A DNA stretch of 64,000 nucleotides from JACPUX01 sp964517465 (GTDB taxonomy: Bacteria > Pseudomonadota > Gammaproteobacteria > Burkholderiales > Casimicrobiaceae): assembly GCA_964517465.1 (NCBI GenBank), contig CAZFEK010000003.1:62001-126000 (forward strand), in the 5' to 3' direction. Numbering within the stretch: position 1 is the first letter of the stretch; each line of letters starts with the position of its first letter. Below, in pieces: positions 15,176 through 23,655 of this stretch. The position numbers were made by a program, and so were the translations under genes. Below the pieces are notes generated by a model. The model did not search any database, was not told the origin of the DNA, and saw only the letters and a program-made list of their open reading frames with translations.

Positions 15176-17278
15176 TTAATCCTGCGTGGTCACTTCCGCC
15201 GGAGCGCACATCACGACTCCTTCTCCGCGCCAACCCAGGCTCAACATGCGCTGATACTCGGTAAAGCTCGTCAGATAACGATGGTTGGAATCGTTCTGTG
15301 CATACCGCCCATTGTACGCCCGATAGACCGGCACACTGCGTGCCTCGCAGGTGCCGAGGTAGGGCAAATAGATGTTGAAGGCGAGGCCCTCGTACCACCA
15401 GCCTTCCTCCCGGCTGACCCAGGCGCATTCGTAAGGGGAAGCCGTGAAGAAATGCGAATTGGGGCCAAGGCCCGGCGTGCCATAGAAGCGGCAGACCGGC
15501 CACGATGCAGCCGGTGCTGCGGGAGACGGCCGGAAAGCCAGGAATTGGAAACCCGTGGCCTGCCAGCCAGTTCCAAAAGCCCCGGTTTCGATTGCCGCCT
15601 GCTCCTGGGAACTCGCGCTCATGAAATAGTGGTCGAGCGCAGTGTGGCGATACTCTTTTACCAGTATGGTCTGCTGGTCCACGGCCCAGCTTCCTTCGGG
15701 AACCCTAGCCAGGGCCCTTGCCGCATCCACCATTCCGCTTCCGCACGGGGTTTCACCGCCACAACTGCTGCCGGCAGGGTGCGCACGCGTTGAACTCACG
15801 AGGATATCGGTTACCTGAGCCGGCAAAAGACCGGGGTTCTTGGTAAGCAGCAGCGCAGCAACCCCAGCCACATGAGGGGCAGCCATGCTGGTGCCCTGAT
15901 ACTCGGCGTAAGTATAGGAAAGCGTGGTCCTTGGTCCATCGCTGATGGTGGACAACACACCTTCATAAGACCAGAACTCGCCACCCGGAGCAGATAACTC
16001 GGCCAAGGGGCCGTAATTGCTGTAATAGGCTTTGTCCCCATTGACCGTATGGGATGCAACCGTAATCACCCCGCCGCAGTTCGCGGGGGTAAATCCCGCC
16101 ACGTCACGGTCGGAATTGCCTGCGGCCACGACGACGCTTGCCCCGCGCAGCAAAGCAGCATCGATGGCCTGCTGCAGCGCGCGAGGACAGGAGCCTTTGC
16201 CCCCGAGACTCATGTTGATCACCTTCGCCGGATAGGGATTGGAAGGTGCGCCGGCGACCGGGACACCCGCCGCCCAAAGTACCCCATCCATGACGTCGGT
16301 GAATTCTCCGCCGCAGCGCCCGAGCACGCGCACCGGAAGAATGCGCGCTCCCCAGCTCACACCGGCGATGCCTTGATCGTTGTTGGCTTGCGCTCCGATG
16401 ATGCCGGCTACGTGGGTTCCGTGCCAACTGCTGGCCTCCCAAATTGGATCTTCCGAGCCGCACTGCGCACCTTCAATCCAGTCGCCGGAATCGAATGCGT
16501 CGGCATCTCGCCCGTCGCCATCGAGCGAAATTTCCGGATCGGTGATCATGTCGTAGCCGGGCAGGGTTTTATTGACCAGATCCGGGTGAGGCAAGATTCC
16601 CGTATCCACTACGCTAACCGTGACCGGCCCGCCCGTGGTCACGTCCCAGGCAGCCGGAGCGCTGATGCCGCTCACCGAATTCGAAAAATTCCATTGCAGC
16701 GAGTACAAGGGATCGCTGGGCGCGCGCTGGGCATAGAGGCGTATCACCGGGTCGGCGTAGAGCACTGCTGAGTCTCGCTCAATGGCCGCGGCCAGCGCCG
16801 TGAGGTCGACCTGCTTCGCCGTTTCCAACAGCCATGTGGTCGCATCGCCGCGGCGGGCAAGCTTCAGTTCCTGGCCGCTCGCCAAAGACCACGCCGCCAA
16901 GCGTTCAGTTTCGTCAGCGACGAGTGACTGTTTCATTGCGTCGGTTTTAAGGCGCACCAGCAAACGTCGTCCAGAAACCGGCTCTTGCGATTTTTCGCGG
17001 CTCGCGTCGGTTATTATCGGTTGGACCCAGAGCACCGCCGGATCGTTGCGCAGCGCGGAGATGCGCTGGCGCAGCTCGGTTTCACTGAGGCCCGGCGGCA
17101 GTGCCGTTTCCAAAGCGCCGGTGACAGTAACCCGTTTGACGCTGAATGCGGGCACTACGGTTGCATCCGGCCTGAGCATGACTCGAAGGCCAAGCACCTC
17201 TGCTGTTACCGGAGCCGCAAACACCATGGCGCCGACCATCAACCCGCTTGCCCAGGACTTCTTCTTGTTGCAGCTCAT
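15176..17278 (-). CDS. Exported subtilisin-family (S8) protease with C-terminal DUF5648-like domain
   Basis: A 700-residue exported subtilase. The ATG at 17278 has a near-perfect AAGGAGGT 6 nt upstream and begins a signal peptide (1-26). Residues 27-185 are a propeptide-like region. The S8 domain shows Asp225 (VSVVDTGI), His286 (SWHGTHVAG), the oxyanion Asn388 (AAGNS) and Ser464 (GTSMAAPHVAG). Several paired cysteines fit a secreted form. Residues 538-700 repeat the C-terminal domain of the preceding protease (LDHYF, VCRFYG, NSHFFT, VYRAYNG, NHRYLTS, MCAP). The N-terminal catalytic domains are unrelated, so only the tail is shared. A perfect -10 lies about 64 bp upstream. Confidence 0.88.
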   Translation of the reverse strand: MSCNKKKSWASGLMVGAMVFAAPVTAEVLGLRVMLRPDATVVPAFSVKRVTVTGALETALPPGLSETELRQRISALRNDPAVLWVQPIITDASREKSQEPVSGRRLLVRLKTDAMKQSLVADETERLAAWSLASGQELKLARRGDATTWLLETAKQVDLTALAAAIERDSAVLYADPVIRLYAQRAPSDPLYSLQWNFSNSVSGISAPAAWDVTTGGPVTVSVVDTGILPHPDLVNKTLPGYDMITDPEISLDGDGRDADAFDSGDWIEGAQCGSEDPIWEASSWHGTHVAGIIGAQANNDQGIAGVSWGARILPVRVLGRCGGEFTDVMDGVLWAAGVPVAGAPSNPYPAKVINMSLGGKGSCPRALQQAIDAALLRGASVVVAAGNSDRDVAGFTPANCGGVITVASHTVNGDKAYYSNYGPLAELSAPGGEFWSYEGVLSTISDGPRTTLSYTYAEYQGTSMAAPHVAGVAALLLTKNPGLLPAQVTDILVSSTRAHPAGSSCGGETPCGSGMVDAARALARVPEGSWAVDQQTILVKEYRHTALDHYFMSASSQEQAAIETGAFGTGWQATGFQFLAFRPSPAAPAASWPVCRFYGTPGLGPNSHFFTASPYECAWVSREEGWWYEGLAFNIYLPYLGTCEARSVPVYRAYNGRYAQNDSNHRYLTSFTEYQRMLSLGWRGEGVVMCAPAEVTTQD

Positions 17279-17341
17279 CGCTAACCTCCTTGCACGCCGC
17301 CAGACGGGCCATGCAATTGGCATGGACCCGGATTGACTTGG

Positions 17342-17372
17342 ATTATAGCCCTAGAAACTGCGTCCAAGACAA
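17342..17372 (-). promoter_or_regulatory. Candidate promoter of the S8 protease gene
   Basis: On the minus strand a perfect TATAAT occupies 17342-17347. TTGTCT at 17367-17372 is a 4/6 match to the -35 with long 19-bp spacing. Transcription would start near 17335 and leave a leader of about 57 nt. Confidence 0.4.
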
Positions 17373-17450
17373 GCCCCTATGCGGTCTGCAGACGTGCCAG
17401 GTAGGTGGGACGCCCGCGCGCTGGAGGGGAAGCTAGCGCTCGACCCGCGG

Positions 17451-18302
17451 TCAAACCAGGGCGAGACAGGATTTGAGGTCAGATCGCCAGTCGGGAAGAT
17501 CGAGACCAAACACTTCCCGTATGCGCCCGTTGGACATCACGCCATAGGCCGGTCGAGGCGCGGGCAGGGGATATTCCTGCGACGTGATCGGCACGACGCG
17601 CGGGCGCGCGACATCACCGATGATGGCGCGGGCGAACTCATACCAACTCGCCGAGCCGCCGGCACTGAGGTGATAGATGCCATGGTTCTCGGCAAGGCGC
17701 CCGACACCCAAGGCCAGCAGTTGGCCGGTCGCCAGCGCCAGGCGATGGGCCCAATTGGGGACGCCGATTTGGTCTGCCACGACCGAGATCTCGTCGCGCT
17801 CCTGGGCCAAGCGGCGCATCGTAAGCAAGAAGTTCTTGCCCCGGTTCGCATAGACCCAACTCGTGCGCAAGATCAAAGCGGCCGCGCCGGTCGCCAATAT
17901 CGCCTGCTCCCCGGCGAGCTTACTTTTCCCGTAAGCGTTGAGCGGCGCCGTGGCGTCGCTTTCCACGTAGGGTGTCCGCTTGTTGCCGTCGAACACATAA
18001 TCGGTGGAATAATGCAGCAGCAGGGCGCCCGTGCGTTTGGCTTCTTCGGCCAAAATGCCGGGCGCCACACCATTCACCGAATGAGCCAGCGCCGCCTCGG
18101 TTTCCGCCTTGTCGACTGCAGTGTAGGCGCCGGCATTCAGAATGACCTCGGGACGCAGTTCGCGTAATGTCGACCGAAGCGCATCGGGTTGCGCCAAATC
18201 CAGTGCTTGACGATCAAGAGCCAGGACTTCTCCTCGCTCGGAGAGCACTCGGCTCAGTTCCCAGCCGAGTTGTCCTTGTGCGCCAGTAATCAGCATCCGC
18301 AT
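17451..18302 (-). CDS. rfbD: dTDP-4-dehydrorhamnose reductase
   Basis: Last enzyme of dTDP-L-rhamnose synthesis, reducing dTDP-4-keto-L-rhamnose with NAD(P)H. The 283-residue SDR-type protein has the nucleotide loop TGAQGQLG (7-14), the STDYVFDG strand and the catalytic pair in YGKSKLAGE. It is last in an rfbBACD string on the minus strand; a 9-nt gap separates it from rfbC. Confidence 0.95.
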   Translation of the reverse strand: MRMLITGAQGQLGWELSRVLSERGEVLALDRQALDLAQPDALRSTLRELRPEVILNAGAYTAVDKAETEAALAHSVNGVAPGILAEEAKRTGALLLHYSTDYVFDGNKRTPYVESDATAPLNAYGKSKLAGEQAILATGAAALILRTSWVYANRGKNFLLTMRRLAQERDEISVVADQIGVPNWAHRLALATGQLLALGVGRLAENHGIYHLSAGGSASWYEFARAIIGDVARPRVVPITSQEYPLPAPRPAYGVMSNGRIREVFGLDLPDWRSDLKSCLALV

Positions 18303-18311
18303 GGTGCATGC

Positions 18312-18854
18312 TCACGCGTAGGTATCGGCATCGGCCAGCCGGCGGCCTTCGGCGTCTTTGGGAGCAAGGATAGGTTCGCCTTCGATGGGCCAGTCGATGC
18401 CGAGAGCGGGGTCGTTCCAAAGCAGCGTGCGCTCGTGCTCCTTGGCCCAATAGTCGGTGGTCTTGTAGAGGAACTCGGCGGCCTGCGAAAGCACCAGAAA
18501 GCCGTGCGCAAATCCGGGCGGCACCCATAACATCTGCTTGTTCGCTTCGGACAGGCGCACCCCTACCCAACGCCCGAAATTGGGGGAGCTACGGCGCAAA
18601 TCGACCGCCACGTCGAACACCTCGCCAGCAACCACGCGAACGAGCTTTCCTTGTGCGCGCTGGATTTGATAATGCAGGCCGCGCAGCACTTTGCGCGACG
18701 AACGAGAATGATTGTCCTGCACGAATTCGGCGTCCAAGCCCGCTTCGCGCAAAGCACGGCGGTTGTAGCTCTCGAAGAAGAAACCGCGCTCGTCGGCAAA
18801 CACGCGGGGCTCGATGAGCAGCACCTCGGGCAAAGCCGTGCGAGTCACCTTCAT
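18312..18854 (-). CDS. rfbC: dTDP-4-dehydrorhamnose 3,5-epimerase
   Basis: Epimerises dTDP-4-keto-6-deoxyglucose at C3 and C5. The 180-residue cupin-fold protein has the expected VFADERGFFFESY and GLHYQIQ (catalytic histidine) motifs, WVPPGFAHGFLVLS with the conserved HGF, and YKTTDYWAKEHER with the catalytic tyrosine. It overlaps rfbA by 4 nt. Confidence 0.96.
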   Translation of the reverse strand: MKVTRTALPEVLLIEPRVFADERGFFFESYNRRALREAGLDAEFVQDNHSRSSRKVLRGLHYQIQRAQGKLVRVVAGEVFDVAVDLRRSSPNFGRWVGVRLSEANKQMLWVPPGFAHGFLVLSQAAEFLYKTTDYWAKEHERTLLWNDPALGIDWPIEGEPILAPKDAEGRRLADADTYA

Positions 18855-19738
18855 CGGTACACCTTCTCCTGCAGCAGACCCAGCAGGTATTTGCCATAGC
18901 CATTCTTCGCCAGTGCTTGGCCCAAGCGTTCGAGCTCGCCGGCGCCGATATACCCCTGGCGATAGGCGATTTCTTCGGGGCAGGCGATTTTCAAGCCCTG
19001 ACGCAGTTCTATGGTTTCGATGAAATGCGCTGCTTCCAGCAGCGATTCATGGGTGCCGGTGTCGAGCCAAGCCATGCCACGACCCATCAGCTCGACGGAG
19101 AGTTCACCCCACTCGAGGTATTTGCGGTTGACGTCGGTGATTTCCAACTCGCCGCGGGGTGAAGGCTGGAGTTCCCGCGCCACGTCGAGCACACGGTTGT
19201 CATAGAAATAAAGCCCCGTAACGGCGTAGCGCGATTTGGGATGCGCCGGCTTCTCCTCCAGGCTGATCACTTTGCCCTGGGCATCGAACTCCGCCACGCC
19301 GTAGCGTTCGGGATCCGCTACCGGATAGGCGAACACCGTGGCGCCTCGATGGCAGGCGTCGGCCCGCACCAACTGGGTATGAAAATCGTTGCCATAGAAG
19401 ATGTTGTCGCCGAGCACCAGCGCGGCGAGATCGTTGCCGACGAATTCGCGGCCGATGACGAAGGCCTGGGCCAGCCCGTCGGGCGAAGGCTGGACGGCAT
19501 ATTGCAGATTGAGTCCCCATTGGCTTCCGTCGCCCAGCAGCTGCTCGAAGCGCGGCGTGTCGAGCGGCGTGGAAATGAGCAAGATGTCCCGTATCCCCGC
19601 CAGCATCAGCGTAGAGAGCGGGTAATAGATCATCGGCTTGTCGTAAATCGGCAGAAGCTGCTTGGAAACCACCTGGGTGACGGGGTACAGCCGAGTGCCG
19701 GACCCGCCGGCCAGAATGATCCCTTTTCTCTTGGTCAT
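18851..19738 (-). CDS. rfbA: Glucose-1-phosphate thymidylyltransferase
   Basis: Makes dTDP-glucose from dTTP and glucose-1-phosphate, the committed step to dTDP-rhamnose. I take the ATG at 19738 (MTKRKGIIL), which overlaps the rfbB stop by 4 nt; the frame extends 14 codons further upstream inside rfbB. The 295 residues have the GGSGTRLYP nucleotidyl loop, the QPSPDGLAQAF substrate loop, LGDNIFYG with the metal aspartate, and SLEEKP. Confidence 0.96.
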   Translation of the reverse strand: MTKRKGIILAGGSGTRLYPVTQVVSKQLLPIYDKPMIYYPLSTLMLAGIRDILLISTPLDTPRFEQLLGDGSQWGLNLQYAVQPSPDGLAQAFVIGREFVGNDLAALVLGDNIFYGNDFHTQLVRADACHRGATVFAYPVADPERYGVAEFDAQGKVISLEEKPAHPKSRYAVTGLYFYDNRVLDVARELQPSPRGELEITDVNRKYLEWGELSVELMGRGMAWLDTGTHESLLEAAHFIETIELRQGLKIACPEEIAYRQGYIGAGELERLGQALAKNGYGKYLLGLLQEKVYR

Positions 19739-20802
19739 TGCGCTCCTCCCTTGCGACCGGCGTAGTTGAGATCCACCCACTGCTGGTACTCACCGCTGGT
19801 GACCCCGCGGATCCAATCCTCGTGATCGAGATACCACTGGAGCGTCCGCGCGAGACCGCTGTCGAAACTCTCGCTCGGCCGCCAGCCCAATTGCGCCTCG
19901 ATCTTGCTGGAGTCGATGGCATACCGCCGGTCATGCCCGGGGCGGTCCTTCACAAAGGTGATCTGCTGCGTGTAGTCCTTACCCGGGCGCAGACTTGCCA
20001 GTACGGCGCAGATCGCGTGCACCACTTCGAGATTGGTCTTCTCGCTTTTGCCGCCGATGTTGTAGGTTTCACCCACCCGGCCTCGTTCCAGCACCGCGCG
20101 AATGGCGCTGCAGTGGTCCCCGACATAAAGCCAGTCGCGCACGTTCTTTCCGTCGCCATAGACCGGCAGCGGTTTTCCGGTGACGGCATGATGAAACATC
20201 AGCGGAATCAACTTTTCGGGAAATTGCCTAGGGCCGTAATTGTTGGAGCAATTGGTGGTCACCGTCGGCAAACCGTAGGTGTGGTGGTAAGCTCGAACGA
20301 GGTGATCGGATGCGGCCTTGGAAGCTGAATAGGGGCTGTTGGGAGCGTAGGGCGTAGTCTCAGAAAAGGCCGGGTCGGTCGGCTCCAAGGAGCCATACAC
20401 TTCATCCGTTGAGACATGTAAAAAACGAAAGCCGGCGCGATCTTCGTCCCGGAGCTCGCCCCAGTAGGCCCGCACTTCCTCCAACAAGTGAAAAGTGCCG
20501 ACCACATTGGTATGGATGAAGTCGCCGGGCCCGTGAATCGATCGATCGACGTGGCTTTCGGCGGCAAAATTTACGATTGCCCGCGGACGATGCTGGCTCA
20601 GCAGGCGCCGCACCAGATCCCTGTCGCCGATGTCCCCGCGAGCGAAAACGTGCCTGGGGTTGGCCGCTACTTCCGACAAATTCCCCAGGTTTCCGGCATA
20701 AGTGAGTTTGTCGAGGTTGAGAATCGGCTCGTCGCTGCCAGCCAGCCAATCGAGCACGAAATTGGCACCGATAAAACCAGCGCCACCTGTGACCAGTATC
20801 AT
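19735..20802 (-). CDS. rfbB: dTDP-glucose 4,6-dehydratase
   Basis: Oxidises and dehydrates dTDP-glucose to dTDP-4-keto-6-deoxyglucose using bound NAD+. The 355-residue extended SDR protein has TGGAGFIGANF (5-15), NFAAESHVDRSI, STDEVYG and the YSASKAASDH catalytic tyrosine-lysine pair. First of four overlapping or closely spaced rfb genes. A 48-bp gap separates it from the epimerase gene upstream. Confidence 0.97.
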   Translation of the reverse strand: MILVTGGAGFIGANFVLDWLAGSDEPILNLDKLTYAGNLGNLSEVAANPRHVFARGDIGDRDLVRRLLSQHRPRAIVNFAAESHVDRSIHGPGDFIHTNVVGTFHLLEEVRAYWGELRDEDRAGFRFLHVSTDEVYGSLEPTDPAFSETTPYAPNSPYSASKAASDHLVRAYHHTYGLPTVTTNCSNNYGPRQFPEKLIPLMFHHAVTGKPLPVYGDGKNVRDWLYVGDHCSAIRAVLERGRVGETYNIGGKSEKTNLEVVHAICAVLASLRPGKDYTQQITFVKDRPGHDRRYAIDSSKIEAQLGWRPSESFDSGLARTLQWYLDHEDWIRGVTSGEYQQWVDLNYAGRKGGAQ

Positions 20803-20850
20803 TTTTACTCTCCGCTAAGACGGCGCATTTTATCACGCCCCGCCTCGGGG

Positions 20851-21834
20851 CTAAGACCCGCCGTGATACTCGCGATACCAAGCGGCAAACCGCGCCAAAC
20901 CTTGGGCAAGGGTGGTCCGGGGAGCAAACCCCGCCACCGCTTGCAGGCGGCTGATATCGGCGAACGTTGCGCGCACGTCGCCCGGTTGCATCGGCAAATA
21001 TTCACAAACCGCGCGACATCCGAGCGCTCGCTCCAGCTCGGCAATGAACTCCCTTACCGGCACGGCATGATGGTTGCCGATGTTGTAAATTGCAAAGCGC
21101 GCGCGGCTTTCCGGGCAGGGCTCCGGCGGAAAAGGAAGCAGTCGAACCACCCCTTCGACGATGTCGTCGATGTACGTGAAATCGCGTTCGAGCTCGCCGT
21201 GATTGAATACCTTGATCGGGTCGCCGGCAAGCATCGCTTTAGCGAAGAGCATAGGCGCCATGTCGGGTCGGCCCCAGGGCCCGTAGACGGTAAAAAACCG
21301 CAGCCCGGTGGCGGGAATGCCGAAGAGATGACTGTAACTGTGCGCCATCAGTTCGTTCGCCTTTTTGGTCGCCGCGTAGAGGCTGACGGGATGATCGACC
21401 CGGTCACCCTCGGAGAACGGCAGGTGGGCATTGGCACCGTAAACGCTGGAGGTGCTGGCATAAATCAAATGCCTCACGGAATGCGCCCGGCACGCCTCGA
21501 GGACGTTGAGGAATCCGGTCACATTGGCTTGCACATAAGCATGCGGATTAACCAGCGAATAGCGCACGCCGGCTTGGGCCGCGAGATGAATGACTTCGGC
21601 GGCCCCGGCCAAGGCAAACAGCTTTCGGCAGGCATCCGCGTCGGAGAGGTCAAGATGTTCGAAACGGAAGGCAGGGAAGCCTTTGAGCAACCCGAGCCTC
21701 GCTTCTTTCAGCTTAACGTCGTAATAAGGATCGAGATTGTCAACGCCGACCACCTCGCGCCCCGCCTCCAGCAGTCGCTGCGCAACGTGCATGCCGATAA
21801 AACCTGCCGCGCCGGTCACCAATACCGGGCTCAT
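20851..21834 (-). CDS. NAD-dependent epimerase, UDP-glucuronate 4-epimerase-like
   Basis: An extended short-chain dehydrogenase of 327 residues. TGAAGFIGMHVAQRLLEAG is the nucleotide loop. HLAAQAGVRYSL, STSSVYG and YAATKKANE with the catalytic Tyr/Lys pair follow. The VRYS and FTVYGPWGRPDMA segments match UDP-glucuronate 4-epimerases, which supply UDP-galacturonate for capsule or LPS. It overlaps the upstream glycosyltransferase gene by 4 nt and precedes the rfb genes, so it probably belongs to a surface-polysaccharide operon. Substrate is inferred from motif similarity only; another UDP-sugar epimerase is possible. Confidence 0.83.
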   Translation of the reverse strand: MSPVLVTGAAGFIGMHVAQRLLEAGREVVGVDNLDPYYDVKLKEARLGLLKGFPAFRFEHLDLSDADACRKLFALAGAAEVIHLAAQAGVRYSLVNPHAYVQANVTGFLNVLEACRAHSVRHLIYASTSSVYGANAHLPFSEGDRVDHPVSLYAATKKANELMAHSYSHLFGIPATGLRFFTVYGPWGRPDMAPMLFAKAMLAGDPIKVFNHGELERDFTYIDDIVEGVVRLLPFPPEPCPESRARFAIYNIGNHHAVPVREFIAELERALGCRAVCEYLPMQPGDVRATFADISRLQAVAGFAPRTTLAQGLARFAAWYREYHGGS

Positions 21835-22607
21835 GATTCACCCCGCTCAAGATAGAGGCTGCGCAGCTTGGCATATTTCATGAAACTGTTGAAGCAGCCG
21901 ATCAAGATATGCACCAAGCCGGGTATGCCGTCGAAAAAACCGCGCCGCAAAAAATAGAACTTGAAGAAGCGGGCCATAGGACTCAAGAGCAATTTGCTCG
22001 CTCCTGCCCGCTGCCCGAGCCCATGCAAGGCCTCCGCCTGGAGGCTGGTGTAGCGGTTCTGTTTGTCGAGATACGCGGCCAGCGATTCGGCGGAGGCATG
22101 CAAGAGATCTCCCGCCAAGGTGCCCACCGATCCGCCACACAACACGCGCTCGTGCACGGTGTCTTCGCTCCAGCGCGACCGCCTTCGGTCGAATAGCCGC
22201 AAGCTCCAATCGGGGTAACCTTCGCCGTGGCGCAGCCAGCGACCCATGAAACGATTGCACCGTGCCATGCGATAGGCCGCATATTTTGGCTCTTTCAATA
22301 CCCGCTCTATGGACTGCGCCAGCTCGGGCGTGAGCCTTTCATCGGCATCGAGGCAAAGCACCCAGTCGTTTCTCGCCAATGTGACGGCGGCGTTCTTTTG
22401 CGCCCCGAAACCCTCCCAGGGATGGCTCTGGAAGCGAGCGCCAAACCGGTGGGCAATTTCTGCGGTATCATCAGCGCTCCCCGAGTCGAGGATGATAATT
22501 TCGTCCGCACCGGCAACGCTGGCGAGGCATGCCTCTAACTGGGCGCCGGCATTGAGCGTGATCAATACCAGAGAAAACCGTTGCCGAGCAAGGGATTCGG
22601 CTGCCAT
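21831..22607 (-). CDS. Family 2 glycosyltransferase, WaaE/KdtX-like (LPS core)
   Basis: A 258-residue GT-A enzyme without a signal peptide. LVLITLNAGAQLEACLASV opens the nucleotide-sugar domain; ILDSGSADDT and CLDADERLT carry the metal and sugar aspartates. The HGEGYPDWSLRLFDRR segment and basic, aromatic C-terminus are typical of WaaE-like LPS core glucosyltransferases, which work at the inner face of the cytoplasmic membrane. It is divergent from waaC with only 24 bp between start codons and overlaps the epimerase gene. Confidence 0.85.
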   Translation of the reverse strand: MAAESLARQRFSLVLITLNAGAQLEACLASVAGADEIIILDSGSADDTAEIAHRFGARFQSHPWEGFGAQKNAAVTLARNDWVLCLDADERLTPELAQSIERVLKEPKYAAYRMARCNRFMGRWLRHGEGYPDWSLRLFDRRRSRWSEDTVHERVLCGGSVGTLAGDLLHASAESLAAYLDKQNRYTSLQAEALHGLGQRAGASKLLLSPMARFFKFYFLRRGFFDGIPGLVHILIGCFNSFMKYAKLRSLYLERGES

Positions 22608-22631
22608 GCAAAAGCCGGCTCAAAAAAGTAA

Positions 22632-23627
22632 ATGCCTAGTTTAGCACGCCCCCACCTAGCCTCTGCTGCGGCCCCTGGCATTCTGGTCGTCAAGACTTCG
22701 TCGCTCGGCGACGTTGTTCATGCCCTGCCGGCAATCACCGACCTCAGCCGCGCCAGGCCTGAGCTTGCGCTCGACTGGCTGGTGGAAGAAGCCTTCATCG
22801 AAATTCCGCGTCTGCACCCGGCGGTGCGCCATGCCGTGCCTTGCGCCGTTCGAAGATGGCGCCGGCAGCTGCTCGCCCGACAGACGCGGCGCGAAATCGC
22901 CGCGCTCCGGCGTGAGGTGCGACAAGCGGGCTATGGCGCGGTGCTCGATTTGCAAGGTTTGCTCAAGAGCGCCTGGCTGTCTTCACTGGCCAAAGTGCCG
23001 GTGCATGGTTACGATCGACCGAGCGCCCGCGAACCCCTGGCCGGACTCGCCTATGCCCATCGCCACTCGGTGCCGCGCGGGTTGCATGCGGTCGAGCGGA
23101 ACCGGCGCCTGACCGCAGCGGCATTCGGCTACGCATTGCGGGGATCCCCCGATTACGGCCTGGACGTCAGGCCCCACGCGGGGGTCGAGCCCTACGTCGT
23201 GTGTCTGCATGCCACTAGCCGCTTGGACAAGTGTTGGCCGGCGCCGCATTGGGAAGCGCTGGTGAAGATCCTGTCCCGCGAGGGGCTGCGCTGCCTCCTG
23301 CCCTGGGGCAGCGTCGCCGAACGCAAACGTGCCGACTCGATCGCCGCCGCTTGCGCCGGGGCGCAAGTGCTGCCCGCCTTATCGCTCACTGAACTGGCCA
23401 GGCTCCTGGCCGGCGCTCGCGCCGCCATCGGCGTCGATACCGGACTCGTGCATCTCGCCGCTGCCGTTGGTTGCCCGGTGCTCGCTCTTTATCTGGCCAG
23501 CGATCCGAGTCTCACCGGGGCCTGCGCCGGACGCGCGCCGGCGATCAACCTGGGCGGCGCTCGATCGGTCCCAACCGTGGCCGAGGTCCGCAATCGGTTG
23601 CTGGGTCTGCTCGAAACCCGTCGCTGA
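22632..23627 (+). CDS. waaC: Lipopolysaccharide heptosyltransferase I
   Basis: Adds the first L-glycero-D-manno-heptose to Kdo in the LPS inner core. The 331-residue GT9 protein starts ILVVKTSSLGDVVHALPAI, the classic N-terminal signature, and contains LLKSAWLSSLAKV and the C-terminal donor site GVDTGLVHLAAAVGCPVLALY. I use the first ATG, 24 bp from the divergent glycosyltransferase start, so its promoter must overlap that gene. waaA follows 28 bp later. Confidence 0.94.
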   Translation: MPSLARPHLASAAAPGILVVKTSSLGDVVHALPAITDLSRARPELALDWLVEEAFIEIPRLHPAVRHAVPCAVRRWRRQLLARQTRREIAALRREVRQAGYGAVLDLQGLLKSAWLSSLAKVPVHGYDRPSAREPLAGLAYAHRHSVPRGLHAVERNRRLTAAAFGYALRGSPDYGLDVRPHAGVEPYVVCLHATSRLDKCWPAPHWEALVKILSREGLRCLLPWGSVAERKRADSIAAACAGAQVLPALSLTELARLLAGARAAIGVDTGLVHLAAAVGCPVLALYLASDPSLTGACAGRAPAINLGGARSVPTVAEVRNRLLGLLETRR

Positions 23628-23655
23628 GCGCTCGCATAATCCGCAGGCCCTAGCC

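Noticed and set aside
20834..20850. GCCCCG/CGGGGC hairpin between the epimerase and rfbB genes considered as a terminator
   Set aside because: The stem is short and no U tract follows. The genes on both sides are on the same strand and likely cotranscribed.
20488..21855. A 455-codon plus-strand frame opposite the epimerase gene
   Set aside because: No family features; the minus-strand gene has complete epimerase motifs and 4-nt overlap with its neighbour.
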